A stretch of DNA of 64,000 bases from Polaribacter pacificus. GTDB lineage: Bacteria; Bacteroidota; Bacteroidia; Flavobacteriales; Flavobacteriaceae. The notes beneath the pieces were generated by a model. It saw only the letters and a list, made by a program, of their open reading frames with translations, ran no database searches and was not told the origin of the DNA. Position 1 is the first letter of the stretch, and every line of letters starts with the position of its first letter. The translations under genes were made by a program, and so were the position numbers. Of this stretch, positions 43,461 to 52,867 are shown one piece after another. The stretch is from contig NZ_CP150664.1 in assembly GCF_038024035.1 (NCBI RefSeq), positions 124,001-188,000 on the forward strand, read 5' to 3'.

Positions 43461-44262
43461 TTTTTTCTTGTTTTTTAACTACAATATTAGCGATATAAAT
43501 ACTTACTTCATATAAAATAACGATAGGGATAGAAACAATAATTTGTGTTCCTACATCTGGTGGCGTGATAATCGCAGCTAAAATCAAAACAACTACAAAG
43601 GCATGCTTGCGATACTTTCTTAAAAATTCGGGTGTCACCAAACCAATTTTCGCTAAGAAATAGATTAATACAGGCAATTCAAAAATTAACGAAACACCAA
43701 GTAAGGTATTGGTAATTAAGCTAATGTATGAGTTCATTGTAAAGTTATTTACAATCATGTCACTAATTTGATAGCCGTAAAAAAACGAAACTGACATGGG
43801 TGCAATCACATAGTAACTAAATAAAACACCAATAAAAAACAACAACGAAGCAATGAATAAAAACCCTCTAGATCTTTTTTGTTCGTTTTCATGCAATCCT
43901 GGAGCAATAAAGCGCCACATTTCCCATAGTATATATGGAAATGAAACAATAATACCTAACACAAATGAGATCCATATAGAACTCATAAATTGTTGGGTCA
44001 ATTCTAAAGATTGTAGTTTTTGAGGGAAATTAACATTGCAAAAACCACTTTCTATACCTATACTGGCAAAAATTTTGCAAAAAAACTGGTAGGTAACAAA
44101 ATCAGGTTTTAAGTGGGCAATCAAAAAATTATTAAAGACTTGTTTTTGAAAAATAAAAGCAACAACTGCAACCAGCATAATGGCAACAGAGCTCCTTACC
44201 AAATGCCATCGTAACTCTTCTAAATGTCCTAAGAAAGACATTTCTTTTTGTTCTTTGCTCAT
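43450..44262 (-). CDS. tatC: Sec-independent protein translocase subunit TatC
   Basis: A 270-residue six-helix inner-membrane protein that recognises twin-arginine signal peptides. Conserved N-terminal FLGHLEELRWHLVRS and central FPYILWEMWRFIAPGLHENE. The first periplasmic loop (YQFFCKIFASIGIESGFCNV) is longer than in E. coli, as usual in Bacteroidota. tatA/E is not in the window. It starts directly after the kdsD stop codon. Confidence 0.95.
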   Translation of the reverse strand: MSKEQKEMSFLGHLEELRWHLVRSSVAIMLVAVVAFIFQKQVFNNFLIAHLKPDFVTYQFFCKIFASIGIESGFCNVNFPQKLQSLELTQQFMSSIWISFVLGIIVSFPYILWEMWRFIAPGLHENEQKRSRGFLFIASLLFFIGVLFSYYVIAPMSVSFFYGYQISDMIVNNFTMNSYISLITNTLLGVSLIFELPVLIYFLAKIGLVTPEFLRKYRKHAFVVVLILAAIITPPDVGTQIIVSIPIVILYEVSIYIANIVVKKQEKNAK

Positions 44263-45231
44263 TTAAAATATACCTTCTTTTATCAAATCGTGTAAATGTA
44301 CTACTCCCATATAATTTTGGTTGTCATCAGTTACTAAGATTTGTGTAATGTCAAAATTCTCTAAGGTTTCTAGAGCATCGATAGCCATTGCATTTATTGA
44401 AATCGTTTTAGGGTTTTCAGACATAATGTCCTGAGCTTTTAAACTAGTAAAACTTTCGTTTTTAGTAAGCATACGTCTAATATCACCATCGGTAATAATT
44501 CCAACGATGGTTTCATTTTCTACAACAGCGGTAACTCCAAGTCTTTTTTCTGTAATTTCTACAATAACATCAGTTATAGAACTGTTTTTTTGTACTAAGG
44601 GTTTTTCGTTTGTTTTAATCAAATCAGAAACTCTTAGGTATAATCGTTTACCCAAAGCACCTCCTGGGTGGTATTTGGCAAAATCTTTACTTGTAAATCC
44701 TTTTAGGTGCAACAAACAAACAGCTAAGGCATCTCCCATAACCAATTGAGCAGTAGTACTTGTTGTTGGAGCTAGATTATTAGGGCAGGCTTCTTTTTCT
44801 ACATAGGTGTTTAAACAAAAATCAGCATTGGTGCCTAAAAAAGAATCTGGATTTCCAGTAATGGCGATAATTTTGTTTCCGTAGTTTTGAATAAAAGGGA
44901 CTAACACTTTAATCTCAGGAGTATTTCCGCTTTTAGAGATACAAATCACCACATCGTTTTCTTGTATGGTACCTAGATCACCATGAATAGCATCTGCAGC
45001 ATGCATAAAAATTGCTGGAGTTCCAGTAGAATTAAAAGTAGCGACAATCTTAGTAGCGATGATTGCGCTCTTGCCGATTCCGGTAATGATTACGCGTCCT
45101 TTAGAATTTAATATAAATTTAACTGAATTTTCGAAATTTTGATCAATTAAATTTGATAAATTAGCTATTGCATTACTTTCTAAAAGTATGGTTTCTTTTG
45201 CGTTTGCTATAATAGAGTTAGAATCTTTCAA
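44263..45231 (-). CDS. kdsD: Arabinose-5-phosphate isomerase (KpsF/GutQ family)
   Basis: A 322-residue enzyme converting ribulose-5-phosphate to arabinose-5-phosphate, the first step to Kdo. A SIS sugar-isomerase domain (~35-170: RVIITGIGKSAIIATK, HAADAIHGDLG, CISKSGNTPEI) is followed by two CBS domains (~205-320). The order of domains and the length match KdsD. It is the first gene of the kdsD-tatC-cmd-lptB group and links it to LPS core synthesis. Confidence 0.93.
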   Translation of the reverse strand: MKDSNSIIANAKETILLESNAIANLSNLIDQNFENSVKFILNSKGRVIITGIGKSAIIATKIVATFNSTGTPAIFMHAADAIHGDLGTIQENDVVICISKSGNTPEIKVLVPFIQNYGNKIIAITGNPDSFLGTNADFCLNTYVEKEACPNNLAPTTSTTAQLVMGDALAVCLLHLKGFTSKDFAKYHPGGALGKRLYLRVSDLIKTNEKPLVQKNSSITDVIVEITEKRLGVTAVVENETIVGIITDGDIRRMLTKNESFTSLKAQDIMSENPKTISINAMAIDALETLENFDITQILVTDDNQNYMGVVHLHDLIKEGIF

Positions 45232-45390
45232 GATTTTATATTTTAGTAAAATAAAAAAAAGTCATATCTTTAAATTGTAATACAACATGCCTATTTAGGT
45301 ACTACAAATTTACTATAAATAATCGTAGAGCCAAACCTAATTTTTTGGTTTTTAATCATCACAGATCAATACTAGATTGAAACACTATAC

Positions 45391-47589
45391 ATGAGTGAAG
45401 AATTAGATTTACACGGACCCTTAAAAAAATTCTTTGGTTTTAACCAATTTAAAGGTTTGCAAGAAAAAGTTATTCAAAGCGTTTTGCAAAAAGAAGATGT
45501 TTTTGTTATCATGCCAACGGGTGGAGGGAAGTCTTTGTGCTACCAACTGCCTGCTTTAATGAGTGAAGGCACTGCTATTGTAATATCACCTTTAATAGCC
45601 TTGATGAAAAACCAAGTAGATGCTATTCGTGGTATTTCAGAAAATCACGGGATTGCCCATGTTTTAAATTCATCTTTAAATAAAACTGAAGTAAATCAAG
45701 TAAAAAAAGATATTGAAGACGGTATCACCAAATTGGTATACGTGGCTCCAGAATCATTAGTAAAAGAAGAGTATGTAGAGTTTTTGCGCAGTCAAAAGAT
45801 TTCTTTTGTAGCCATTGATGAGGCACATTGTATCTCTGAGTGGGGGCATGATTTTAGACCAGAATATAGAAACCTTAGAACGATCATCAAAGAGATTGAT
45901 AATGTTCCGGTGATTGGCCTTACAGCAACAGCAACAGAGAAAGTACAAGAAGATATTTTAAAAACACTTGGAATAACCAATGCTAAAACCTATAAAGCCT
46001 CGTTTAATCGTCCAAATTTATTTTATGAGGTTCGACCAAAAACAAAGAATGTAGATAAAGATATCATACGTTTTGTCCGTCAATATGTTGGTAAATCTGG
46101 GATTATATACTGTTTAAGTAGAAAGAAGGTAGAAGAGATTGCTCAAGTTTTGCAAGTAAATGGAATTAAGGCTGTGCCTTACCATGCAGGTTTGGACGCA
46201 AAAACCAGGGTAAAACATCAAGATATGTTTTTGATGGAAGACTGTGATGTCGTTGTTGCGACCATAGCATTTGGTATGGGAATCGACAAACCAGATGTGC
46301 GTTTTGTGATTCATCATGATATTCCTAAAAGTTTAGAAAGCTATTATCAAGAAACGGGTAGAGCAGGTAGAGATGGAGGAGAAGGGTATTGTTTGGCTTT
46401 TTATGCCTATAAAGACATTGAGAAATTAGAAAAATTTATGGCAAGCAAGCCCGTTGCAGAACAAGAAATCGGGCACGCTTTGTTACAAGAGGTAGTTGGT
46501 TACGCAGAAACTTCTATGAATAGAAGAAAGTATTTGCTACACTATTTTGGTGAAGAGTTTGATGAGGTTAAAGGTTTGGGCGCAGAAATGGATGACAATA
46601 CTAAAAACCCAAAGAAAAAGCTTGAAGCACAAGAGCAGGTAGTTAAACTTTTGACGGTTGTCAAAAAAACAAATGAAAAATACAAATCCAAAGATATTGT
46701 ATCAACCATTATAGGGAAAGAAAATGCCATGTTATCCTCGCATAGAACTCCGAGCAAACCCTTTTTTGGGATCGGAAGTGATCAAAAGGACAGTTATTGG
46801 ATGGCTTTAATTAGGCAGGTTTTAGTTGCTGGGTATTTGAGAAAAGAAATTGAACAGTATGGTGTTTTAAAAATGACTCCAGAAGGGTTGAATTATTTAG
46901 AGAATCCTACTTCTTTTTTAATGACTGAAAATCACGTATTTAATACAGAAGACGATAGCTCTATAATTACAAATACAAAAAGCAATGTTCTTGTAAGCAC
47001 CGATGAAAAGCTAGTCATACTTCTTAAAGATTTGCGTAAAAAAACAGCAACGAAGCACGGAGTACCTCCTTTTGTTGTTTTCCAGGATCCTTCTTTAGAT
47101 GATATGGCACTAAAGTATCCGGTTACTCTAGAAGATCTTACAGCTGTGCATGGAGTAGGAGAAGGAAAGGCTAGAAAATACGGTAGAGAGTTTATTCAGT
47201 TGATAGCTGATTACGTAAAAGAAAATGACATTTTAAGACCTGATGATCTGGTTGTTAAAAGTACTGGGATGAATTCTGGACTTAAATTGTACATCATTCA
47301 AAATACAGACAGAAAGCTCCCTTTAATAGATATTGCTCAATCAAAAGGATTGCAAATGGAGGAGCTAATCAAAGAGATGGAAGCCATTATCTTTTCTGGT
47401 ACCAAGCTCAATATTGATTATTCAATTGATGACCTCTTAGATGAAGATCAACAGGGTGAGATTTTTGATTACTTTATGGAGGCTAAAACAGATAAAATTC
47501 AAGAAGCATTGGATGAGTTTGACGGTGATTATGACGAAGAAGAGCTTCGTTTAATGCGAATAAAATTCATTAATGAAGTTGCTAATTAA
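45391..47589 (+). CDS. recQ: ATP-dependent DNA helicase RecQ
   Basis: A 732-residue superfamily 2 helicase for recombination and repair. Motif I MPTGGGKSLCYQLP, motif II AIDEAHCISEWGHDFRPEY, motif III GLTATATEKVQ, motif VI YQETGRAGRDG. The RQC region lies roughly at 350-520 and an HRDC domain around 555-630 (LRKKTATKHGVPPFVVF, AVHGVGEGKARKYG). It then has an acidic C-terminal helical extension (~640-732) of the type seen in longer RecQ proteins. It is divergent from kdsD across a 159-bp gap with no clear two-box promoter. Confidence 0.96.
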   Translation: MSEELDLHGPLKKFFGFNQFKGLQEKVIQSVLQKEDVFVIMPTGGGKSLCYQLPALMSEGTAIVISPLIALMKNQVDAIRGISENHGIAHVLNSSLNKTEVNQVKKDIEDGITKLVYVAPESLVKEEYVEFLRSQKISFVAIDEAHCISEWGHDFRPEYRNLRTIIKEIDNVPVIGLTATATEKVQEDILKTLGITNAKTYKASFNRPNLFYEVRPKTKNVDKDIIRFVRQYVGKSGIIYCLSRKKVEEIAQVLQVNGIKAVPYHAGLDAKTRVKHQDMFLMEDCDVVVATIAFGMGIDKPDVRFVIHHDIPKSLESYYQETGRAGRDGGEGYCLAFYAYKDIEKLEKFMASKPVAEQEIGHALLQEVVGYAETSMNRRKYLLHYFGEEFDEVKGLGAEMDDNTKNPKKKLEAQEQVVKLLTVVKKTNEKYKSKDIVSTIIGKENAMLSSHRTPSKPFFGIGSDQKDSYWMALIRQVLVAGYLRKEIEQYGVLKMTPEGLNYLENPTSFLMTENHVFNTEDDSSIITNTKSNVLVSTDEKLVILLKDLRKKTATKHGVPPFVVFQDPSLDDMALKYPVTLEDLTAVHGVGEGKARKYGREFIQLIADYVKENDILRPDDLVVKSTGMNSGLKLYIIQNTDRKLPLIDIAQSKGLQMEELIKEMEAIIFSGTKLNIDYSIDDLLDEDQQGEIFDYFMEAKTDKIQEALDEFDGDYDEEELRLMRIKFINEVAN

Positions 47590-47672
47590 TTGAATCTTAA
47601 TAGGTTCATTACTCTTTGTTAATTTTAACATTTTTTTGGGAACTTATAAACAAGTCCTAGAAACTCTAATTG

Positions 47673-47680
47673 TACTTTTG
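47673..47680 (+). promoter_or_regulatory. Promoter -7 box before the beta-barrel gene
   Basis: TACTTTTG matches TAnnTTTG, 19 bases before the ATG at 47700, and would give a short leader. A TTTTAACATTTTTTTGG tract lies about 35 bases upstream. No clear -33 element at the expected distance. Confidence 0.4.
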
Positions 47681-47699
47681 GCTGCTTAAAATCAATTTA

Positions 47700-48935
47700 A
47701 TGCAGCTTAAAAACATTGCCCTACTAGCCTTATTATTCCTCTCAACTTTACCAGTTTTATCACAAGAAAATGAATCAAAATTAAACATTTTTTTAAATTG
47801 TACTTTTTGTGATGAGTCCTATATCAAACAGAATTTAGAATATGCAGAATTTGTAAGAGATCAAAAATTTGCTGACGTTTATTTATTTTTTAGCAGACAA
47901 CAAAATGGAAGTGGAGGGCAAGTTTATAAAATTGATATTGTCGGTCAAAATGATTATAAAGGATTTCAAAACAAAATTACTTTTTCTACAAATTCAGACC
48001 ATACAAAAGATGAAGTTCGTGGGTTAATGTTAAGGAGGATTCGCCTTGGCTTGGTCCGATTTTGGATTAAAGCAGGCTTACAAGATGAAATCTCTATCAC
48101 CATAAAAAAGTCAAAAAAAACCAACGTCATTGAAGAGGTAGACCCTTGGAATAAATGGATCTTTAGTATAGGTGCCAATGGAAATTTTAAAGGACAGGAA
48201 ACTTACACCAATCAAAATCTAAAGTTTAATGTTTCTGCAAGAAGAGTGACTGAAAAGAATAAGTTTTATTTTAGAGTAAAATATGGAAATAACAAATCAA
48301 TATATGAATTTGATAATGGACCTGATATTGTTTATAACAATGCCTCTAAAGACATTACATTGTACTCCGTTTTTAGTTTAAACAATCATTGGTCAGCTGG
48401 TGTTTTTAGTTATTTTGGCGGTTCGGATTACACCAATAAAGTATTATACGCGCAAGTATCACCTGCAATTGAATATAACTTTTTTGATTATAAAGATTCT
48501 TTTCAAAAACAGTTAACAATCGTTTATAAAGTAGGTGGTGACTTTACAAATTATATTGAAAAAACGGTATTTGGTAAAGATCAAGAGTTTTTGTGGCGTC
48601 ATTCTTTAAGTTTAGAAGGTAGTGTTAGACAAACTTGGGGAAATGTAAATGGATCGATACGCTATGATAGTTATTTACACGATACTGCTTTAAATCAGTT
48701 TTCATTTAACGCACAAGCAAGAGTTCGAGTTTTTAAAGGCTTTTCTTTTAATATGGGAGGAAGATATAATATAACTAATAATCAGATTAATCTACCTGCG
48801 GGGAATCTGACTGTTGAAGAAATTTTGTTGCAGCAGCAGCAAATAAAATCTGGTTTTAATTATTCTTTTGATTTTGGCTTTAGTTATACTTTTGGTTCAA
48901 TGTTTAATACAGTTGTAAACCCTAGGTTTGATTAG
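47700..48935 (+). CDS. Uncharacterised outer-membrane beta-barrel protein with N-terminal CxxC segment
   Basis: A 411-residue protein, not assignable to a characterised family. Signal peptide (ending STLPVLSQ), a globular N-terminal region (~20-130) with NCTFCDESYIK (CxxCD), YAEFVRDQKFADVYLFF and QVYKIDIVGQND. Many alternating strands from ~150 to the end (FSIGANGNFKGQE, FYFRVKYGN, SAGVFSYFGG, FSYTFGSMF) look like a barrel. The C-D-YI...VRD...ADV pattern recurs, as far as I recall, in uncharacterised Bacteroidota outer-membrane proteins. ATG 47700 gives a clean signal peptide, unlike an in-frame TTG at 47670. The 3' end abuts the convergent ZIP gene. Confidence 0.75.
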   Translation: MQLKNIALLALLFLSTLPVLSQENESKLNIFLNCTFCDESYIKQNLEYAEFVRDQKFADVYLFFSRQQNGSGGQVYKIDIVGQNDYKGFQNKITFSTNSDHTKDEVRGLMLRRIRLGLVRFWIKAGLQDEISITIKKSKKTNVIEEVDPWNKWIFSIGANGNFKGQETYTNQNLKFNVSARRVTEKNKFYFRVKYGNNKSIYEFDNGPDIVYNNASKDITLYSVFSLNNHWSAGVFSYFGGSDYTNKVLYAQVSPAIEYNFFDYKDSFQKQLTIVYKVGGDFTNYIEKTVFGKDQEFLWRHSLSLEGSVRQTWGNVNGSIRYDSYLHDTALNQFSFNAQARVRVFKGFSFNMGGRYNITNNQINLPAGNLTVEEILLQQQQIKSGFNYSFDFGFSYTFGSMFNTVVNPRFD

Positions 48936-49622
48936 TTAGTGCAAAAGAGTTGCAATTGTTAGTAAAATACCCAATAAAATAGCGGTAAATTTCTGAATAT
49001 TAAACTTGTGATTTTCAGAGCTTTCAAAGAGTATTATTGTAGAAATATGTAAAAATACCCCAATAATTAGGGCTGTAACTTCTGTGCTATAATCAGTAAA
49101 GAAAACTACTTTATCTGCAATAAAAACTCCTAAAGGACTCATCAAGGCAAACCCTGCTAAAAACACTAATATTTTGGTTTTTGAATATTTTGCATGAATC
49201 AAAAATGTTGTAAGTACTATGGCAATTGGAATTTTATGCACAATAATTGCCCATAATAAATCATCTCCTTCGTGATGAATTGGTATCCCTTCAGAAAAAG
49301 CATGAATACATAGACTGATAAAAAGTAAATATGGGAATTTATTTTCTTCAGAGTGAATATGGATATGTCCGTGTTCTGCACCCTTAGAAAAAGACTCTAA
49401 AATAGACTGAAGTAGTATTCCGATTAATATAAAAATTCCTACTTTTTTTGAATCCACATCGGTATGTTCATACACCTCTGGTAACAAATGTAAAATAGTG
49501 ACTGATAGTAGGTAAGCACCACTAAATGACAACAATAAACGAGTGAATTTTGTATTGGGTTTAAAAAATAAAACTATAAGTGCTCCAATAATTACAGAAG
49601 CAATTAATAAAGTATAGGTCAT
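48936..49622 (-). CDS. ZIP family metal transporter
   Basis: A 228-residue inner-membrane metal importer (zinc/iron-type ZIP) with about eight helices. Conserved pieces: HLLPEVYEH in helix III, a cytoplasmic His-rich loop (EHGHIHIHSEEN), HAFSEGIPI in helix IV and HKIPIAIVLTTFL in helix V, the last two forming the metal path (H, S/N, E, H, P). It overlaps the methyltransferase gene upstream by 4 bp, and its stop lies one base past the convergent barrel gene. Confidence 0.9.
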   Translation of the reverse strand: MTYTLLIASVIIGALIVLFFKPNTKFTRLLLSFSGAYLLSVTILHLLPEVYEHTDVDSKKVGIFILIGILLQSILESFSKGAEHGHIHIHSEENKFPYLLFISLCIHAFSEGIPIHHEGDDLLWAIIVHKIPIAIVLTTFLIHAKYSKTKILVFLAGFALMSPLGVFIADKVVFFTDYSTEVTALIIGVFLHISTIILFESSENHKFNIQKFTAILLGILLTIATLLH

Positions 49623-50347
49623 GATAATACGAAAATTAAGCGTTTAGAACTGCTGGGATCAAAATCTTCTAATTGATAAGAACCAAAGACTTGGTTTATA
49701 TTAAAACCTGCATTTTCAAAATAATTTACAAATTTATCTTTGTCCAAGTATTTTACTTTTTCAATATAACTGTGGTTTTCATCGTCTGCAAAAAAATGAA
49801 TTTCTTTAATGATAAAACCATTTTCTATCTTTCTTGTAATATGAAAATCAATGCCTTCAACAGTTTTAATTTCTTTCTCAATTAAATGTTCTTTAACATA
49901 GCTTACATTTAAAAAATCCATCACAAGAATTCCATTTTCTTTAAGTCCTTTTTTAAAGTTCTTTAAAATAGAAATATCTTCTTGATCATCTTCAAAATAA
50001 CCAAAGCTTGTAAACAGGTTAAAAATTGCATCAAACTTTTGGTTAAATGGGGTACGCATGTCCCAAACCTCAAATTTTAAAACCTCATTTTCAAATTGTT
50101 TTGCAAAATTGATACTATTTGATGATAAATCAGCCCCAACAACCTTATAACCTAAGGTGTTCAGATAGACAGCATGCCTTCCTTTTCCACAAGGGATGTC
50201 TAAAATTTCTGAAGTGTTTTTTAACTGTAGTTCTTTTGTGATATTCTCCATAAAGAGCTCAGCATCACTATCATCTCTATGTTTATATAGAATGTGGTAA
50301 TAAGGCGTGTCAAACCAAGATGTAAACCAATCTTTTTGTGTGTTCAA
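49619..50347 (-). CDS. Class I SAM-dependent methyltransferase (TTG start)
   Basis: A 242-residue methyltransferase. Motif I ILDIPCGKGRHAVYL, acidic residue in VVGADLSSNS, FDAIFNLFTSFGYF and NGILVMDFLNVSYV. The N-terminus KDWFTSWFDTPYYHILYKHRD is typical of a conserved Bacteroidota family, which forces the TTG at 50347 as start; the next Met lies ~30 residues later. The acceptor is unknown. It lies 6 bp after the T9SS-secreted protein and overlaps ZIP by 4 bp. Confidence 0.88.
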   Translation of the reverse strand: MNTQKDWFTSWFDTPYYHILYKHRDDSDAELFMENITKELQLKNTSEILDIPCGKGRHAVYLNTLGYKVVGADLSSNSINFAKQFENEVLKFEVWDMRTPFNQKFDAIFNLFTSFGYFEDDQEDISILKNFKKGLKENGILVMDFLNVSYVKEHLIEKEIKTVEGIDFHITRKIENGFIIKEIHFFADDENHSYIEKVKYLDKDKFVNYFENAGFNINQVFGSYQLEDFDPSSSKRLIFVLS

Positions 50348-50353
50348 TTTGAA

Positions 50354-52804
50354 TTATTCAATTAAAATTTGTGATGATTTCTTTAGTCCATTTAACAAAG
50401 GATAACTTACAATATACATTCCTTTGCTAAGATGTTGTAAATTGATCTCTACTTTGTTGTTTTTTACTTTGTAGCTTTTCTTTAGTATGCGTTTTCCTGT
50501 AATCGAAAAAATTTCTACTTCTAAGCTTTGAAAAGTATTTGGTTGCAAATCTAAAGTAATTTTCCCTGAACTAGGATTGGGATATGCATTTTTTAGTATT
50601 GAAAGATTGGAATAGTTATCAACGGCTAGAGTAGTAGTGTTATAAGAATATACACCAGACCCTTTAGTTCCTGTAAACAAGGTTTTTCCATCAGATGAAA
50701 AAGCCAAAGAAGTAATTGCCCTATTTGCTAATCCTTGATTAATATTTGTCCAATTTGCTCCAGCATCAGTTGTCATATAAACTCCTGTATGGATATCACC
50801 AACTACAATATTCTTTTTATTGGTTGGGTTTACAGCGATGCTCATTAATAACTTGGTCGGGAAATCAGTAGAAGTATTTACTTCAGATAAAACTTGTGTC
50901 CAATTATTTCCATTATCTGTCGATTTGTACACTCCTTTACTTTTAGTTGCAGCATAAATAATTGAATTATTATCAGCTAAAGCGATTCCATGAATTGTTT
51001 GATCAGGCATTCCTTGACCAATATTTGTCCAATTTGCTCCACCATCAGTAGAATGAAACAAGCCATCACCCCGTAAACCAATATAAACTGAGTTTTCATC
51101 AGTGGTATTCACAGCCAAAGCTGTAATATTTAAGTTTGTTGCAGAAATTCCTGTTGTTCCACTTTGTGTCCAAGTTTCTCCAGCATCGGTAGATTTGTAA
51201 ACTCCAAAACTATTTGGAAAAGTTGTGTTATCAGGATCGCTATAAAAAAACTGATATGCAAAACCAGCATAGATTACATTAGGATTGCTTTTAGAGATTA
51301 TAAGCTCTTTGGCACCATGTCTTTGATTAAAAACACTTGCAGTTGCGTTTGGTTGATTAAATTTTGTTGTCCAACTTGTTCCTCCTGTGGTACTTTTTAA
51401 AATTAAACCTTCATGCTCATCAGAAATAAAAAGGGTATTGCTATTTGTTGGATGTACAGCCGCTCCATACCATTCAGCATGACCGGCCTCTTCATAATAT
51501 AACCCGTCATAAGTAGTTCCATTATTCGTTGACTTAAATGGACCGCTTCTTCCAATAGTTAAAAAAGCTGAAGTGTTTTGAGGATCAGGGGCTATTTTGT
51601 GGATTGTTGCTCCAGAATAACCTGTACCTAAAACTTGCCAAGTTTTTGCTCCGTCAGTAGATTTAAATATGCCACCACCATAATTTGCAGCATAGACAAT
51701 ATCAGGGTTTGTTTTGTCTATGGTAATTTCAATAGGAACTCCAGCTCTAATTCCGCTTGGTCCCCAAGGTGAAGGAGAACTTAGTGATCCTCCGCGATGA
51801 CCCGTCCAAGTTGCTCCAGCATCATCACTTCTGTAAAAGGCATACGCACTTGCTGCGTAGACAATATTATTGTTTGAAGGCGCAATTTTTACAGCATTAA
51901 AAACATCTTCTGTATAACCAGGCAAAATAACATCTGAAGAAGAGATAACTTGTGTCCATGTAGTCCCTCCATTTGTTGATTTAAAAACACCACCTTTAAT
52001 TGGAGTATCTAAATTTACTTCTGCATTGTTTCCTGTAGCAATATATAATAAACCCGGCGTCGATGAATCTGACATCCCCCCAATAAAAAGACTTCCTGTT
52101 ATTCCATTATTTGACTGATTCCAAGTAGCTCCTCCGTCTGTAGATTTCATGATTCCCATTCCAACTGTATTTGTTGCTTCTCGGTCAAAAATTCCCGTAG
52201 ATGATACCAGGTTTATTGGATTGCCACCAATACACAACCATCTAGCTAAGCTATTTCCACTCCAAATTCTACTCCAATTTTCTCCACCATCTGTAGATTT
52301 ATAGATTACGCCATTAACTTTTTCAAATTCATTACCCTGATTACCTGTAGGAACTTCTCCACTGGCAAAAAGGGTATTAGAATCGCCATTAACGACACTA
52401 ATTTCTCTAAATACTATGTTTGTTTCTATAATCCCATTATTTTTCTTTGTCCAATTTTCACCACTGTCGGTTGATTTATAGATTCCGCTATCATATTCTG
52501 TCCCTGCCCAAATGGTTGTTGGATTATTTTGATCAATGGCTACTGTAAAAACAGGAATAGCATCGTTTGAGTCTCCACTTCTTGAGGTAATTCCATTATT
52601 TTTTGGAATCCATGTAGCTCCTCCATCAGTACTTTTGTGGATACCAGATAGGGCATCTGTGATGTAAATTATTTGGTTATTGGTGGGGTCAATTTTTAAA
52701 TTGTATCCCAAACCTCCTATAGGTCCTCCAGTCCGTTGCCATTGTTGAGCGTATATAGTTAATGTGCATAGCAATGACATGATGTAAAGTAATTTTCTTT
52801 TCAT
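50354..52804 (-). CDS. T9SS-secreted Asp-box (BNR/sortilin-like) beta-propeller protein
   Basis: An 816-residue secreted protein. Signal peptide (1-19, ending TIYAQ), then thirteen Asp-box repeats of the form KSTDGGATW, KSTDSGENW, RSDDAGATW or HSTDGGANW spread over residues ~60-715, and a final strand GVYSYN. That is consistent with two seven-bladed propellers as in GH74 or sortilin-type proteins. A C-terminal type A T9SS sorting domain (~740-816) has AYPNPSSGKITLDL, LEVEIFSITGKRI and LSKGMYIVSY. No catalytic pair could be assigned, so binding or glycanase roles are both open. It is first in an operon with a methyltransferase and a ZIP transporter. Confidence 0.85.
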   Translation of the reverse strand: MKRKLLYIMSLLCTLTIYAQQWQRTGGPIGGLGYNLKIDPTNNQIIYITDALSGIHKSTDGGATWIPKNNGITSRSGDSNDAIPVFTVAIDQNNPTTIWAGTEYDSGIYKSTDSGENWTKKNNGIIETNIVFREISVVNGDSNTLFASGEVPTGNQGNEFEKVNGVIYKSTDGGENWSRIWSGNSLARWLCIGGNPINLVSSTGIFDREATNTVGMGIMKSTDGGATWNQSNNGITGSLFIGGMSDSSTPGLLYIATGNNAEVNLDTPIKGGVFKSTNGGTTWTQVISSSDVILPGYTEDVFNAVKIAPSNNNIVYAASAYAFYRSDDAGATWTGHRGGSLSSPSPWGPSGIRAGVPIEITIDKTNPDIVYAANYGGGIFKSTDGAKTWQVLGTGYSGATIHKIAPDPQNTSAFLTIGRSGPFKSTNNGTTYDGLYYEEAGHAEWYGAAVHPTNSNTLFISDEHEGLILKSTTGGTSWTTKFNQPNATASVFNQRHGAKELIISKSNPNVIYAGFAYQFFYSDPDNTTFPNSFGVYKSTDAGETWTQSGTTGISATNLNITALAVNTTDENSVYIGLRGDGLFHSTDGGANWTNIGQGMPDQTIHGIALADNNSIIYAATKSKGVYKSTDNGNNWTQVLSEVNTSTDFPTKLLMSIAVNPTNKKNIVVGDIHTGVYMTTDAGANWTNINQGLANRAITSLAFSSDGKTLFTGTKGSGVYSYNTTTLAVDNYSNLSILKNAYPNPSSGKITLDLQPNTFQSLEVEIFSITGKRILKKSYKVKNNKVEINLQHLSKGMYIVSYPLLNGLKKSSQILIE

Positions 52805-52841
52805 AGTGTGTAATTATAAAAGTTTAAAAAAGGAGGCTTTT

Positions 52842-52849
52842 CAAAGATA
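52842..52849 (-). promoter_or_regulatory. Promoter -7 box for the Asp-box protein operon
   Basis: TATCTTTG on the minus strand, a full TAnnTTTG match 37 bases before the start codon at 52804. It lies back to back with a plus-strand TATTTTTG (52856-52863) serving the divergent gene. Confidence 0.4.
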
Positions 52850-52855
52850 TTAAAT

Positions 52856-52863
52856 TATTTTTG
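52856..52863 (+). promoter_or_regulatory. Promoter -7 box four bases before the THUMP methyltransferase start
   Basis: TATTTTTG matches TAnnTTTG and ends only four bases before ATG 52868. With the usual 5-8-base distance to +1, the transcript would begin at or in the start codon, so it would be nearly leaderless or use the second ATG at 52874. Confidence 0.35.
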
Positions 52864-52867
52864 CAGT

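Noticed and set aside
47639..47668. Possible ECF (sigma-E-like) promoter GGGAACTT ... TCTAA before the barrel gene
   Set aside because: The spacing between the two boxes is larger than the usual 15-17 bases, and a full TAnnTTTG box is present closer to the gene.
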